Below, one piece after another: positions 1-6,344 of a stretch of 10,956 bases of DNA (positions are counted from its first letter, which is position 1; the number at the start of each line of letters is the position of its first letter). The notes under the pieces were generated by a model. That model was given only the letters and a program-made list of their open reading frames with translations, was not told where the DNA came from and made no database searches. The translations under genes and the position numbers were made by a program. Source of the DNA: Acidobacteriota bacterium (GTDB lineage Bacteria; Acidobacteriota; Terriglobia; Terriglobales; Acidobacteriaceae); assembly GCA_021781255.1 (NCBI GenBank), contig JAJXXG010000111.1:1-10956 (forward strand), read 5' to 3'.

Positions 1-1635
1 AAAGGCCAGCAGAATTAATACAACCGACGCCCATGAGAGCTGCATGTACACATCCTGGTAGCCCTGCATCAGAGCCTGATTGTTCAACTGGCTATAAATC
101 TGGGCCAAAGCCATGCCGCCGCCGTTCGGCCCGCCGGCTCCGCTGCTGAAGAACGACGCAAGCGCCTGCCGGTGCTGTTCAAAGGCTATGGAGCCCGGCT
201 GCATGGCCTGTTGCAGGTGCTGCTCGTGCCACAAAGTCCGCGTGGTCACCTGGGCGTTGGTGACGGCGATGAGGATGCTGCCGCCGATGTTGCGGACGAA
301 GTTGATCAGCCCCGCCACCTGATTGCTCTGCTCCTTGGGCATTCCCACGTAGGTAGCGGTGGTGAGTGAGATAAAGCAAAACGGCAACGGGAGCATTTGC
401 ACCACGCGCAGCCACGAGGCCTCGGCAAAGCTCATCTGCAGGTTGGTGACGGCGGCTGCGTAGCGGAAGGTAATCACCATTATTGTGAATCCGAAGGCGG
501 CGAGCCAGCGCGCAGCAATCTTTCCGGTGACAAAGCCGGCCAGAGGCATCATGAACACCAGCGTGATCCCGCCGGCGGTGAGGGCGAGGCCTGCGGTGGT
601 TGCGTTGTAGCCCAACAACTGCTGCGTGAATTGCGGTTGCAGCACGGTGTTGGCACTCAGCACGCCGCCTACGAGCAACATCAGGAAGCAGCAGATAGCG
701 AAGTTCTTGTAGCGGAAGAGGCGCAGGTTGATCAACGGCTCCTTTTGCCGCCACTCCCACGCGACGAGGCTGACGATGCCGACAATGAAAAGGACACCGA
801 AGAAGCAGATAAAGGATGAGGAGAACCAGTCGTTCTCCTCGCCTTTGTCGAGCATGATCTGCAGGCCGCCCACGGCCATGACGAGAAAGGCAAGACCGAC
901 GTAATCCATATTGCGCAGGCGCGAGGGATCGGCCTTGATCCACGGCGGATCTTCGACGAGGCGCGTAACGAGGATAAAGGCGACAATGCCGACGGGAATG
1001 TTGATGAAGAAAATCCAGCGCCAGGAAAAGTTATCAGTGATCCAGCCGCCAACCGTGGGGCCGATGGAGGGGGCAAGCATGGCCACCAGACCGTAGACCG
1101 CGAAGGCCTGTCCGCGTTTGTGCGGCTCAAACGAATCGGCCATGATGGCCTGCGCCATGGTCTGCATGCCGCCTCCGCCTGCTCCTTGAAGCACGCGACA
1201 GAGCAGGAGGATGGACAACGAAGGCGCGGCGCCGCAGAGAAAGCTGGCAATGGTAAAGGAGGTAATACAAAAAACGAAAAAGTTGCGGCGGCCCATGAGG
1301 GAAGACGCCCAGCCGCCCAAGGGCAGCACGATGGCATTCGCGACCAGGTAGCTCGTAAGCACCCACGTGGCCTCATCGGTGCTTGCGCCCAAAGTGCCGC
1401 CAATATGCGGCAAGGCCACGTTAGCGATCGAGGTGTCCAGCACCTCCATAAACGCCGCCAGCGCTACTGTCATCGCGATCAGCCATGGGTTCACCCTCGG
1501 CTTCCAGTGCATGTGCGCCGCCAAGCCGGGATTCTCTATCTGCGGCGGTGTCATATCGGCGCCCACTCCACCGCGCCCGCCCACAACAGCGGGACTGGCA
1601 GGTGGAGCGGGCAATGTGGCATCGATCGCGGACAA
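1..1635 (-). CDS. DHA2-family (EmrB-like) 14-TM MFS drug exporter, C-terminus cut by window edge
   Basis: The minus frame with codon starts at positions divisible by 3 is open from the left edge to about 1824. It translates to a drug:H+ antiporter of the DHA2 group, an inner-membrane proton-driven exporter. Visible features, numbered from the TTG start, are a soluble Ala/Pro-rich N-terminus, NPWLIAMTVALAAF then LDTSIANVALP from about residue 67 (TM1 motif), CRVLQGAGGGG, GPTVGGW (antiporter motif C region), and near the edge ALAQIYSQLNNQALMQGYQD followed by the last membrane segment. At least 545 codons are present, so only the tail is missing. I chose TTG at 1635 because AGGAGA lies 6 nt upstream and the next 27 codons read as a normal disordered tail; ATG at 1554 (GGAG 11 nt upstream) is the alternative. 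An HlyD/EmrA-type partner could lie beyond the left edge. Substrate unknown. Confidence 0.93.
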   Translation of the reverse strand, partial: MSAIDATLPAPPASPAVVGGRGGVGADMTPPQIENPGLAAHMHWKPRVNPWLIAMTVALAAFMEVLDTSIANVALPHIGGTLGASTDEATWVLTSYLVANAIVLPLGGWASSLMGRRNFFVFCITSFTIASFLCGAAPSLSILLLCRVLQGAGGGGMQTMAQAIMADSFEPHKRGQAFAVYGLVAMLAPSIGPTVGGWITDNFSWRWIFFINIPVGIVAFILVTRLVEDPPWIKADPSRLRNMDYVGLAFLVMAVGGLQIMLDKGEENDWFSSSFICFFGVLFIVGIVSLVAWEWRQKEPLINLRLFRYKNFAICCFLMLLVGGVLSANTVLQPQFTQQLLGYNATTAGLALTAGGITLVFMMPLAGFVTGKIAARWLAAFGFTIMVITFRYAAAVTNLQMSFAEASWLRVVQMLPLPFCFISLTTATYVGMPKEQSNQVAGLINFVRNIGGSILIAVTNAQVTTRTLWHEQHLQQAMQPGSIAFEQHRQALASFFSSGAGGPNGGGMALAQIYSQLNNQALMQGYQDVYMQLSWASVVLILLAF

Positions 1636-1641
1636 CAGCGG

Positions 1642-1647
1642 TCTCCT
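1642..1647 (-). promoter_or_regulatory. Ribosome binding site supporting a TTG start of the DHA2 exporter
   Basis: The minus strand reads AGGAGA, then six bases, then TTG at 1635. This is a better sequence and spacing than the GGAG found 11 nt before the alternative ATG at 1554, so it decides the longer start. It is read from the sequence only; no expression evidence is available. Confidence 0.5.
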
Positions 1648-1701
1648 CAAGTTTCTTCTGGGTTCTTTTTTGTGCTTTGGCCGTGGAGGTATGGCATGGT
1701 C

Positions 1702-1732
1702 GTGCACCGTTTGCAGTGCGCAAACGATGCAC
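1702..1732 (-). promoter_or_regulatory. 13-bp inverted repeat upstream of the exporter start (operator or leader hairpin)
   Basis: On the minus strand GTGCATCGTTTGC is followed by GCACT and then GCAAACGGTGCAC. All 13 positions pair if one U-G wobble is allowed; on the plus strand the same position is an A-C mismatch. The element lies 67 nt upstream of the TTG start. As DNA it would suit a dimeric TetR/MarR-type repressor, which commonly controls such exporters; as RNA it would be a stable leader hairpin. There is no U-tract, so it is not a classical terminator. Confidence 0.5.
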
Positions 1733-1828
1733 CCGGCGTTCTTCAATCCGTGTGTACTTATATCTAGATTCGCATAAGCAGCCTGAGGGTGCAGGGGATT
1801 CGAGATTGCATGCTTCAGCGCAGGCTAG

Positions 1829-1874
1829 AGTCTGTTATTAACTTTCGCGCGGGTGGGAAAGTTAACAACAGACT
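1829..1874 (-). repeat. 18-bp inverted repeat with 10-nt loop
   Basis: The arms are 1829-1846 and 1857-1874. On the minus strand AGTCTGTTGTTAACTTTC pairs with GAAAGTTAATAACAGACT along its whole length with one G-U pair; on the plus strand that pair is A-C. The stem is AT-rich and has no following U-run, so it is not a standard intrinsic terminator. It lies about 100 nt past the VWFA-like gene and about 190 nt before the exporter. It could be a 3'-end structure, an operator or a small inserted palindrome. Confidence 0.6.
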
Positions 1875-1971
1875 GCAGGAGCCGGGCACTGAACTTGCAG
1901 CCAAATCGTCTTCGGCGTGTCAGCGGCAGCATCTGCGTTCCCTGCCGCATCCGGCTCCCCTCGTCCTCTGC

Positions 1972-2913
1972 TTATTCCGCGCGGGCGTGCACGTACACCT
2001 GCTGCGGCGCGTCTACCTGCACCTTCGCGCTCACCTTCAATTTGAGGGTCTTCATTTGCGGCTTGCTGCCCATTGGAGCCATAAAGTCCAGTTCGTACTG
2101 GTTGTCGAAGCGCCGGCTAATTTCCGTGAAGTACGGCTCGAGGCTGACCGGATTGCCGTACCCCTGCCAGTAGCTGTTGCCGCCGGTCGCCTGGGTGAGC
2201 TGCGCCAGCAGGTTCTGGCCATCAAAGTCTGCGTAGCCGGTGCGGCCGAGAAAACCCTGGTTCCGCCAGTAGATCGAATAGACGATCAAATGTGCGCGAA
2301 TCGAATCCGTGATGGCGGACGCGACATACGGATCATCAGGATCGTACCGAATCTCGTAGTAATCCACACCGTCCGTTACCATCACCACTTCGCGCCGGGC
2401 ATGGGTGTCATTGGACGGCCAATTCTTGGCCAGATCGGAGAGGCAGAAGTAAGGGCTCGCGCTCACGCCCGGCATCCCTCCCAACGGCATATGTAACCCG
2501 TTCATCGCGGCGGAATGATTTGTGGTCAGCGGACCTGCCAACGCGGCGCGGCCGTTTTCCATATACGCGACGGCGACCGCCGCGCTCGGCGGCAGCCCCT
2601 TGATGAAGTTGGCAATGTCGCTCATTTGCACTCCGAGGCTTGAGCGGGCGTCGTCATCGATCAAAATCACCACCTGGAGCGGGCTTTCAGGACTGTGCAG
2701 CGCAGTCCATCCGGTCACAGTCGAAACCTTGCCGTCAATTTTCAGGTGCAAGGCATCCTGCGGAATACCGCCTGGAATCTCATTTTTGGACATGACGGTA
2801 ACCACCGCGCGTCCCTGCCCTTCCTGATTCGGCTCCTTTGCGAGCGCCAGGGAGGCCGAGAGCAACGCTCCGGCCGCCACCAAAACGGCGAGTTGAAGTT
2901 TGTGATTCTGCAT
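1972..2913 (-). CDS. Secreted VWFA-like protein of the acidobacterial VWFA-related type, with atypical MIDAS
   Basis: This 313-aa protein has a signal peptide (hydrophobic stretch about 8-24, cleavage likely after LALA at 25), so it is exported. A short beta-rich N-terminal region precedes a von Willebrand factor A-like domain at about 79-270. VVILIDDDARSS (81-92) is the first strand and metal-site loop, and VVMVTDG (176-182) is the conserved TDG strand. The C-terminus (273-313) is a short beta segment. The overall form matches the VWFA-related proteins that are abundant in Acidobacteria (TIGR03436 type). The usual DxSxS metal motif is replaced by a DxDxR-like loop, so metal-dependent adhesion may be lost or altered. 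The start is supported by AAGGAG 8 nt upstream. The role is unknown; such domains generally mediate protein-protein binding at the cell surface. Confidence 0.85.
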   Translation of the reverse strand: MQNHKLQLAVLVAAGALLSASLALAKEPNQEGQGRAVVTVMSKNEIPGGIPQDALHLKIDGKVSTVTGWTALHSPESPLQVVILIDDDARSSLGVQMSDIANFIKGLPPSAAVAVAYMENGRAALAGPLTTNHSAAMNGLHMPLGGMPGVSASPYFCLSDLAKNWPSNDTHARREVVMVTDGVDYYEIRYDPDDPYVASAITDSIRAHLIVYSIYWRNQGFLGRTGYADFDGQNLLAQLTQATGGNSYWQGYGNPVSLEPYFTEISRRFDNQYELDFMAPMGSKPQMKTLKLKVSAKVQVDAPQQVYVHARAE

Positions 2914-3099
2914 TACCTTTGCTCCTTCCGAGACGGCTGCCGCGCGCCTTCCGTGGCGAATCCCTCTTCGTTATTATTAGATGATTGCCACAGAGAAACG
3001 GCGTCAGAGCAGGAGAGAGCGGGGCTGGCGCAAACATATAAATTAAATAAACCGTTATAGGTTAGTGACTTACAGACGCACACTTCCTTTGCGTAAATT

Positions 3100-3121
3100 T
3101 CAATCTGCTCAGATTGAGCAG
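3100..3121 (-). promoter_or_regulatory. Two overlapping, mutually exclusive short hairpins after the HNH gene
   Basis: Thirteen bases after the HNH stop, the minus strand can form CTGCTCA-ATC-TGAGCAG (3121-3105) or TCAATCT-GAGC-AGATTGA (3117-3100), but not both, because the arms overlap. The second is followed by AATTT, which is a poor U-tract. It may be a weak terminator for the comF-HNH transcript or a protein-binding dyad ahead of the VWFA-like gene. The rest of the gap (2914-3099) is AT-rich near 3030-3060. It holds a possible minus-strand promoter pair TTTACG / TGTAAG with 17-nt spacing, which is weak. Confidence 0.35.
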
Positions 3122-3133
3122 TCTGACGAAGCA

Positions 3134-3748
3134 CTAATAGAACAGATACTTCCGCCAGCGGTCGTCGCTGCGGCCCAACATGCGCATAATCTGGCGGCTG
3201 GTGTGCAGCGAGAAGGGACGCGGCTCGCGCAGCAGAATCATGTCGTCAATCTCGCTGAGCAGGCGGTTGCCCTTTTGGCGGTTGCAGTCGTGGCAGCAGG
3301 CGACCAGGTTTTCCCATGTGGAGCTGCCTCCGCGCGAACGAGGCACCACGTGGTCGAGCGTAAGCTCGCTGGGCGGGTAGGCCTCGCCGCAGTATTGGCA
3401 GGTATTGCGGTCGAGCAGCAGAATATTTTTGCGTGAGAGGGCGCGCGTCTGGTGGGGGATGCGGCGGTACTCGAGCAGGCGGATGACCGAGGGCATGGCG
3501 ATGATGGCGCGCTGCGCGTGCAGCGTCAGGCCGTGCTCCTCCTCGGTGCGCGCAATGCCCTTCAGCACCAGCACCAGCGCCCGCCGCGCGCCGCAAATAT
3601 TGATTGGCTCATACGAGGCGTTCAAAACCAGGACCGGCATCTGCAGGATGTGTGCGTGGTGCATGGTCCCGTGGTCGGCGGCCGTCACCACCGCCTTTGC
3701 AATCGCCTTTTGCTTGCGTGCATGAATCATGGCTTTTCCCAACGACAT
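3134..3748 (-). CDS. HNH endonuclease domain protein
   Basis: The protein is 204 aa. The N-terminal part (about 36-110, with [20 protein letters not shown]) is the conserved lead-in seen in many stand-alone bacterial HNH proteins. The nuclease module follows: CxxC at 117/120, [11 protein letters not shown] with the catalytic His133, Asn147, and CCHDCN at 151-156 completing the zinc site and the HNH core. The fold predicts metal-dependent DNA cleavage; the biological target is unknown and these proteins are usually chromosomal housekeeping genes. The start ATG at 3748 has GAGGGG 7 nt upstream; a TTG at 3766 has no such site. It begins 14 nt after the comF stop, so the two genes are probably co-transcribed and share translation. 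No toxin partner or methylase is adjacent, so a restriction role is not suggested. Confidence 0.88.
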   Translation of the reverse strand: MSLGKAMIHARKQKAIAKAVVTAADHGTMHHAHILQMPVLVLNASYEPINICGARRALVLVLKGIARTEEEHGLTLHAQRAIIAMPSVIRLLEYRRIPHQTRALSRKNILLLDRNTCQYCGEAYPPSELTLDHVVPRSRGGSSTWENLVACCHDCNRQKGNRLLSEIDDMILLREPRPFSLHTSRQIMRMLGRSDDRWRKYLFY

Positions 3749-3755
3749 CTCTTTT

Positions 3756-3761
3756 CCCCTC
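3756..3761 (-). promoter_or_regulatory. Ribosome binding site deciding the HNH start
   Basis: GAGGGG on the minus strand lies 7 nt before ATG 3748 and just after the comF stop codon (3765-3763). It favours the 204-aa form over a 210-aa form starting at TTG 3766 and suggests coupled translation from comF into the HNH gene. Confidence 0.5.
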
Positions 3762-3762
3762 G

Positions 3763-4758
3763 TCAAAAAGATGGCAGTTTCCGCAAGAACGATGATTCCG
3801 TACCCAATCCAGATGTGTGTGTCTCCGCGTCCGGCGCCGTGCCGGCAAACTCTTCATTGTCCTCCGCGTCCTGAAAGGCGAACCGGCGCCCAAATTCATT
3901 GACTCGCTGCGCTCTGGCCAGTGTCGCTACCCAGATCGAAGCGGCCCCGGCGTTGCGCAGCGCTTGCGCCGCGGCGCGCGCTGTAGCACCGGTGGTCAAA
4001 ATGTCATCAACAAGCAATACGTGCTGCATTTTCACCTTGGACGGGTCAGAGACCGAAAATGCGCCGCGCAGGTTGAGCCGCCGCTGACGTGGCGTGAGCC
4101 CGGCCTGGCTCTCGGTGGCACGCAAACGTATCAGCGTGCTTGCCGCCAGTGTAAGCCGCCACTCGGGGTGGCTCTTGCCGAGAAAGCCCAGCGCCTCACG
4201 GGCCAGCGACCGCGCCTGATTGAAGCCGCGCTGCGCATACTTCGCCCGGTGCAACGGAATTGGAATCACCAGCATCTCGGCTGGAGCCTGACCGTCCAGT
4301 TTCGCAATCGTCTCGGCCAACAACCTGCCCAGCCCGCGCGCAACCGGATGCAGGCGGTCGTACTTGAGCGCGTGAATGGCCTCCTTCATGCGGCCCTGGT
4401 AAGCACCATAAGCGACGGCCTGCGCAAACGGCGGCGGCGCCAAACGGCAAATACGGCATAGCGGCGAAACAGAGTGCCCGGCCGGCGCGCTCAGCGCGTC
4501 ACCACAGCGCGCGCACACAGGCCCGCTCGGAACGGGAAATTCCGTCCAGCAAACATCGCAAATTGGCACTGGAGAAAGCCGCGGCAGAGGAGAGCCGCAA
4601 AGAGCGCAGGAGGAGGGAAGGATGGCGCAACTCACAGCATCCATGGGACTTCGGAGAACGCGAACCACCGCACGCCACCGCGTCGTCGGCGATGATGGAA
4701 CATCAGGCGTCGCGTTGCCGGAGTTCCTGTGGAAGACACACCTCGCTGAGCAGCACAT
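3763..4758 (-). CDS. comF: ComF-family phosphoribosyltransferase-like protein
   Basis: This is a double zinc-ribbon protein fused to a type I phosphoribosyltransferase-like domain, as in ComF/GntX. Cys pairs are at 51/54, 67/70, 82/85 and 101/104, followed by [19 protein letters not shown] (117-134), RGFNQA (177-182) and the PRPP-binding strand [13 protein letters not shown] (247-259). ComF acts in the cytoplasm in DNA uptake or processing after import; its exact reaction is not settled. The start is uncertain: ATG 4758 gives 331 aa, but family similarity begins near residue 35, so ATG 4644 or a GTG just before it is possible, and neither has a strong ribosome binding site. The tail after VATLARA (about 48 aa) is longer than usual and acidic. 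The gene is followed closely by the HNH gene. Confidence 0.92.
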   Translation of the reverse strand: MCCSARCVFHRNSGNATPDVPSSPTTRWRAVVRVLRSPMDAVSCAILPSSCALCGSPLPRLSPVPICDVCWTEFPVPSGPVCARCGDALSAPAGHSVSPLCRICRLAPPPFAQAVAYGAYQGRMKEAIHALKYDRLHPVARGLGRLLAETIAKLDGQAPAEMLVIPIPLHRAKYAQRGFNQARSLAREALGFLGKSHPEWRLTLAASTLIRLRATESQAGLTPRQRRLNLRGAFSVSDPSKVKMQHVLLVDDILTTGATARAAAQALRNAGAASIWVATLARAQRVNEFGRRFAFQDAEDNEEFAGTAPDAETHTSGLGTESSFLRKLPSF

Positions 4759-4909
4759 GAACCTGCCGCCCTGTGCGCCAAGTATACCGCATCGCCAAGT
4801 CAGGCTTCTACCGCGCTTCTCCTGCAGCGAAAATTTAACATCTGACGATCAGGACGCAGCAATCCCTTCAGGTGATTGCCGTTCAAGAGGTTGCGCGAGA
4901 CTCTTGGTC

Positions 4910-5869
4910 TTAAAACACGCCGGCAATATTGGGTTCAGCCGGACGCAGCTTCTCCGACTTCGCACCGCACTCGGCCAAAACCACCGGCGACAGCGTGATG
5001 ACCGGGCAGTGCGCGTGCGCCAGCACCTTGTAGACGACGCCGTGCCGGGTGATGGCGGCAAAGGCCGAAGCGCCCTGCGCGCCGAGCACAATCAGGTCGG
5101 CCTGCTGCACATTGCTCTGGTACAGCAACTCTTCAGTCGGGTCGCCGGGAACTACGATGGTCTGGATCGCAACCTGGTTCTGCAACTTGCCGGGAACCAG
5201 CGCGAGTATGCCCGCTTCCACCTCGTCCAGCGTGCAGCCAGCCAAGAGCTCCGCGCGATCCTGGGGCCGGATCACATGCTGCAGAATCAGCCTTGCACCG
5301 TGCTGCGCGGCCAGCTCCGCGGCAAACGCGGCTACCACAGTACAGGTCTCATGCAGGCTGGCCGCACAGAGAATGGTGCGCGTGGCAAAGTTGCGGTAGC
5401 TTCCATCGACTACCTCGGGACCGACGATGTAAACCGGCAAGGCGGCCGTGCGCAATACCGCCTCTGCCACCGAACCCACCAGCAGCTTGCCGATCGGGCC
5501 CGGAGAGTGCGTGCCCATCACAATCCGGTCGATCTCGCGTTCGCGCGTGTAGGCCAGAATTTCGTCGGCAGGCAGCCCCGGCCGCACCACAACCTCGCAG
5601 GTAAGGCCCGCTTCGCGAACGCGCTGCGCGAAAGGCTCGAGATGCTGTTTCTCGCTCCGCGCCGCCGCAGCACAGTCGTAGTAGGAGATGCCTGAGATCT
5701 CTGAGGCGGCCACCACCAAGGTGTCATAGGCGTGAAAGAGGATGAGATCGGAAGCGAATTCCCTGGCCTGTGCGAGCGCAAAAGCGAAGGCCTTTTCGTT
5801 GGTTGGTATCTCAGATGCAAAGAGGATGGTGGAGGGTTTGCTCCAACCTGGCTTCAAAGTGGTTGCCAT
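4910..5869 (-). CDS. Tandem-domain universal stress protein (UspA family)
   Basis: The 319-aa cytoplasmic protein has two Usp domains (about 13-150 and 163-296). Each begins with a beta-strand (STILFASE; TRTILCAAS) and ends with the nucleotide-loop region. The ATP-binding pattern G-2x-G-9x-G(S/T) is degenerate in both. In domain 1 it is G119-T-H-S122, then nine residues and GSVAEAVL, so the second Gly is Ser. In domain 2 it is G263-A-Q-G266, then nine residues and HG, so the GS is lost. Usp proteins help cells survive growth arrest, energy or oxygen stress, often under CRP/FNR-type control. The start at ATG 5869 has a strong AAGGAGG 5 nt upstream. The gene is divergent from the radical SAM gene. 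No clear terminator is seen in the 151 bp before comF. Confidence 0.93.
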   Translation of the reverse strand: MATTLKPGWSKPSTILFASEIPTNEKAFAFALAQAREFASDLILFHAYDTLVVAASEISGISYYDCAAAARSEKQHLEPFAQRVREAGLTCEVVVRPGLPADEILAYTREREIDRIVMGTHSPGPIGKLLVGSVAEAVLRTAALPVYIVGPEVVDGSYRNFATRTILCAASLHETCTVVAAFAAELAAQHGARLILQHVIRPQDRAELLAGCTLDEVEAGILALVPGKLQNQVAIQTIVVPGDPTEELLYQSNVQQADLIVLGAQGASAFAAITRHGVVYKVLAHAHCPVITLSPVVLAECGAKSEKLRPAEPNIAGVF

Positions 5870-6035
5870 GGGAACCTCCTTCGAGAGCGTTCAAACGATC
5901 GCAGAATCGCTGCACACTTTGCGGTGTTTGGCCGCACATCAATAGGTGATCCTTCTCACTTTTTTCGATCCGCCAGCCCTGCTCGACGCTCTCGGCCTTC
6001 CACTCTAGAAACGGGGTTCGCGGATTGGCCTGCAA
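5811..6035 (-). CDS. Possible small protein (74 aa) overlapping the start of the universal stress protein gene
   Basis: This frame starts at TTG 6035 and ends 59 nt inside the universal stress protein gene. Residues up to about 55 read like real protein (WKAESVEQGWRIEKSEKDHL, then LLMCGQTPQSVQRFCDRLNAL), and the same frame also reads sensibly for 14 codons before the TTG. Against it, no ribosome binding site precedes the TTG, no ATG or GTG start exists, and the last third is a shadow of the stress protein gene. It could be a decayed gene remnant or chance. I do not recognise a family. Confidence 0.22.
   Translation of the reverse strand: MQANPRTPFLEWKAESVEQGWRIEKSEKDHLLMCGQTPQSVQRFCDRLNALEGGSHGNHFEARLEQTLHHPLCI
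5945..5960. promoter_or_regulatory. Weak CRP/FNR-family binding dyad
   Basis: GGTGATCCTTCTCACT matches the extended CRP pattern TGTGAT-N4-ATCACA at 9 of 12 positions. It lies 76 bp upstream of the universal stress protein start, a sensible distance for an activator. It overlaps a doubtful small reading frame, so the match could be chance. Confidence 0.3.
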
Positions 6036-6109
6036 GTGACAAAATTGTGTTCCCGTTTCCCGATTTTGTCCAGAGCCTCAAAGCCTCGGGGCCAAATAAT
6101 GCACTCAAA

Positions 6110-6125
6110 AGTGATCTTAATCACA
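6110..6125. promoter_or_regulatory. CRP/FNR-family binding dyad
   Basis: AGTGATCTTAATCACA contains the perfect dyad GTGAT-CTTA-ATCAC and matches TGTGAT-N4-ATCACA at 11 of 12 positions. It sits in the divergent control region, 220 bp before the radical SAM start and 240 bp before the stress-protein start. CRP/FNR/DNR-family regulators bind such sites in response to cAMP, oxygen or nitric oxide. Which family member exists in this organism is not visible here. Confidence 0.5.
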
Positions 6126-6221
6126 GCCCAAGGCACGTCAAAACTGTTCTTCTGAATTGGAATCGTGGCCTCGGCTCTACAGCAGAACCAGAATGGCTAT
6201 AGCGAATGGCGCGCCTCCTGA

Positions 6222-6248
6222 GCGGCTTTTTCCCCAGGAAAAAGCCGC
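6222..6248 (+). promoter_or_regulatory. Perfect 12-bp hairpin in the radical SAM leader
   Basis: GCGGCTTTTTCC, loop CCA, GGAAAAAGCCGC: twelve perfect pairs with a 3-nt loop, ending 96 nt before the radical SAM ATG. No U-tract follows on either strand, so it is not a typical terminator. It may be a leader RNA structure or an operator. A doubtful reading frame starting at 6193 runs through it. Confidence 0.5.
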
Positions 6249-6344
6249 CTTGCAGACCCTTAGCAAGAGCACGGGAATTCCGGTTCTGCTCGATGCGCTG
6301 GTTCGTTTCCGGGCCCGGCCCGCCGCGATTCTGCTGGAGGTCTT

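Larger units (their letters stand above)
1636..1971. other. 336-bp gap between the VWFA-like gene and the DHA2 exporter: leader with two hairpins
   Basis: No credible gene is seen here. Read on the minus strand from 1971 to 1636, the gap holds an 18-bp inverted repeat (1829-1874), a possible -10 hexamer TATAAG (1762 to 1757) without a convincing -35, a 13-bp inverted repeat (1702-1732) and the exporter ribosome binding site (1647-1642). This order is compatible with a regulated leader or operator region for the exporter, with the first hairpin possibly ending or stabilising the upstream VWFA transcript. The regulator is not in the window. Confidence 0.6.
5870..6344. other. 475-bp divergent control region between universal stress protein and radical SAM genes
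   Basis: The two flanking genes are read away from each other, so this stretch must hold both promoters. It contains the stress-protein ribosome binding site (5875-5881), a weak CRP/FNR-like dyad (5945-5960), a near-perfect CRP/FNR-like dyad (6110-6125), a perfect 12-bp hairpin (6222-6248) and GGAGG (6336-6340) four bases before the radical SAM ATG. No strong sigma-70 promoter is obvious on either strand. Two reading frames of doubtful reality (5811-6035 minus, 6193-6495 plus) enter it. Confidence 0.6.

Noticed and set aside
179..1403. Several long minus-strand and plus-strand reading frames of 79 to 254 codons in this stretch
   Set aside because: They are out-of-frame shadows of the DHA2 exporter; the true frame is open at the left edge and has clear family motifs.
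3134..4758. Restriction-modification or toxin-antitoxin system built on the HNH nuclease
   Set aside because: The neighbour is comF, and no methylase, specificity subunit, immunity or antitoxin gene is present.
4820..4909. Possible terminator after the universal stress protein gene (CAAGAG/CTCTTG and GCAATC/GATTGC arms)
   Set aside because: Stems are only 6 bp with 9-11 nt loops and no U-tract follows on the minus strand.
4622..5695. A 357-codon plus-strand frame opposite the universal stress protein gene
   Set aside because: It is antisense to a well-supported gene; its composition is typical of a shadow frame.
6038..6070. GACAAAAT / ATTTTGTC inverted arms with a 17-nt spacer in the divergent region
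   Set aside because: Only 8 bp of AT-rich arms with a long spacer; too weak to separate from chance.
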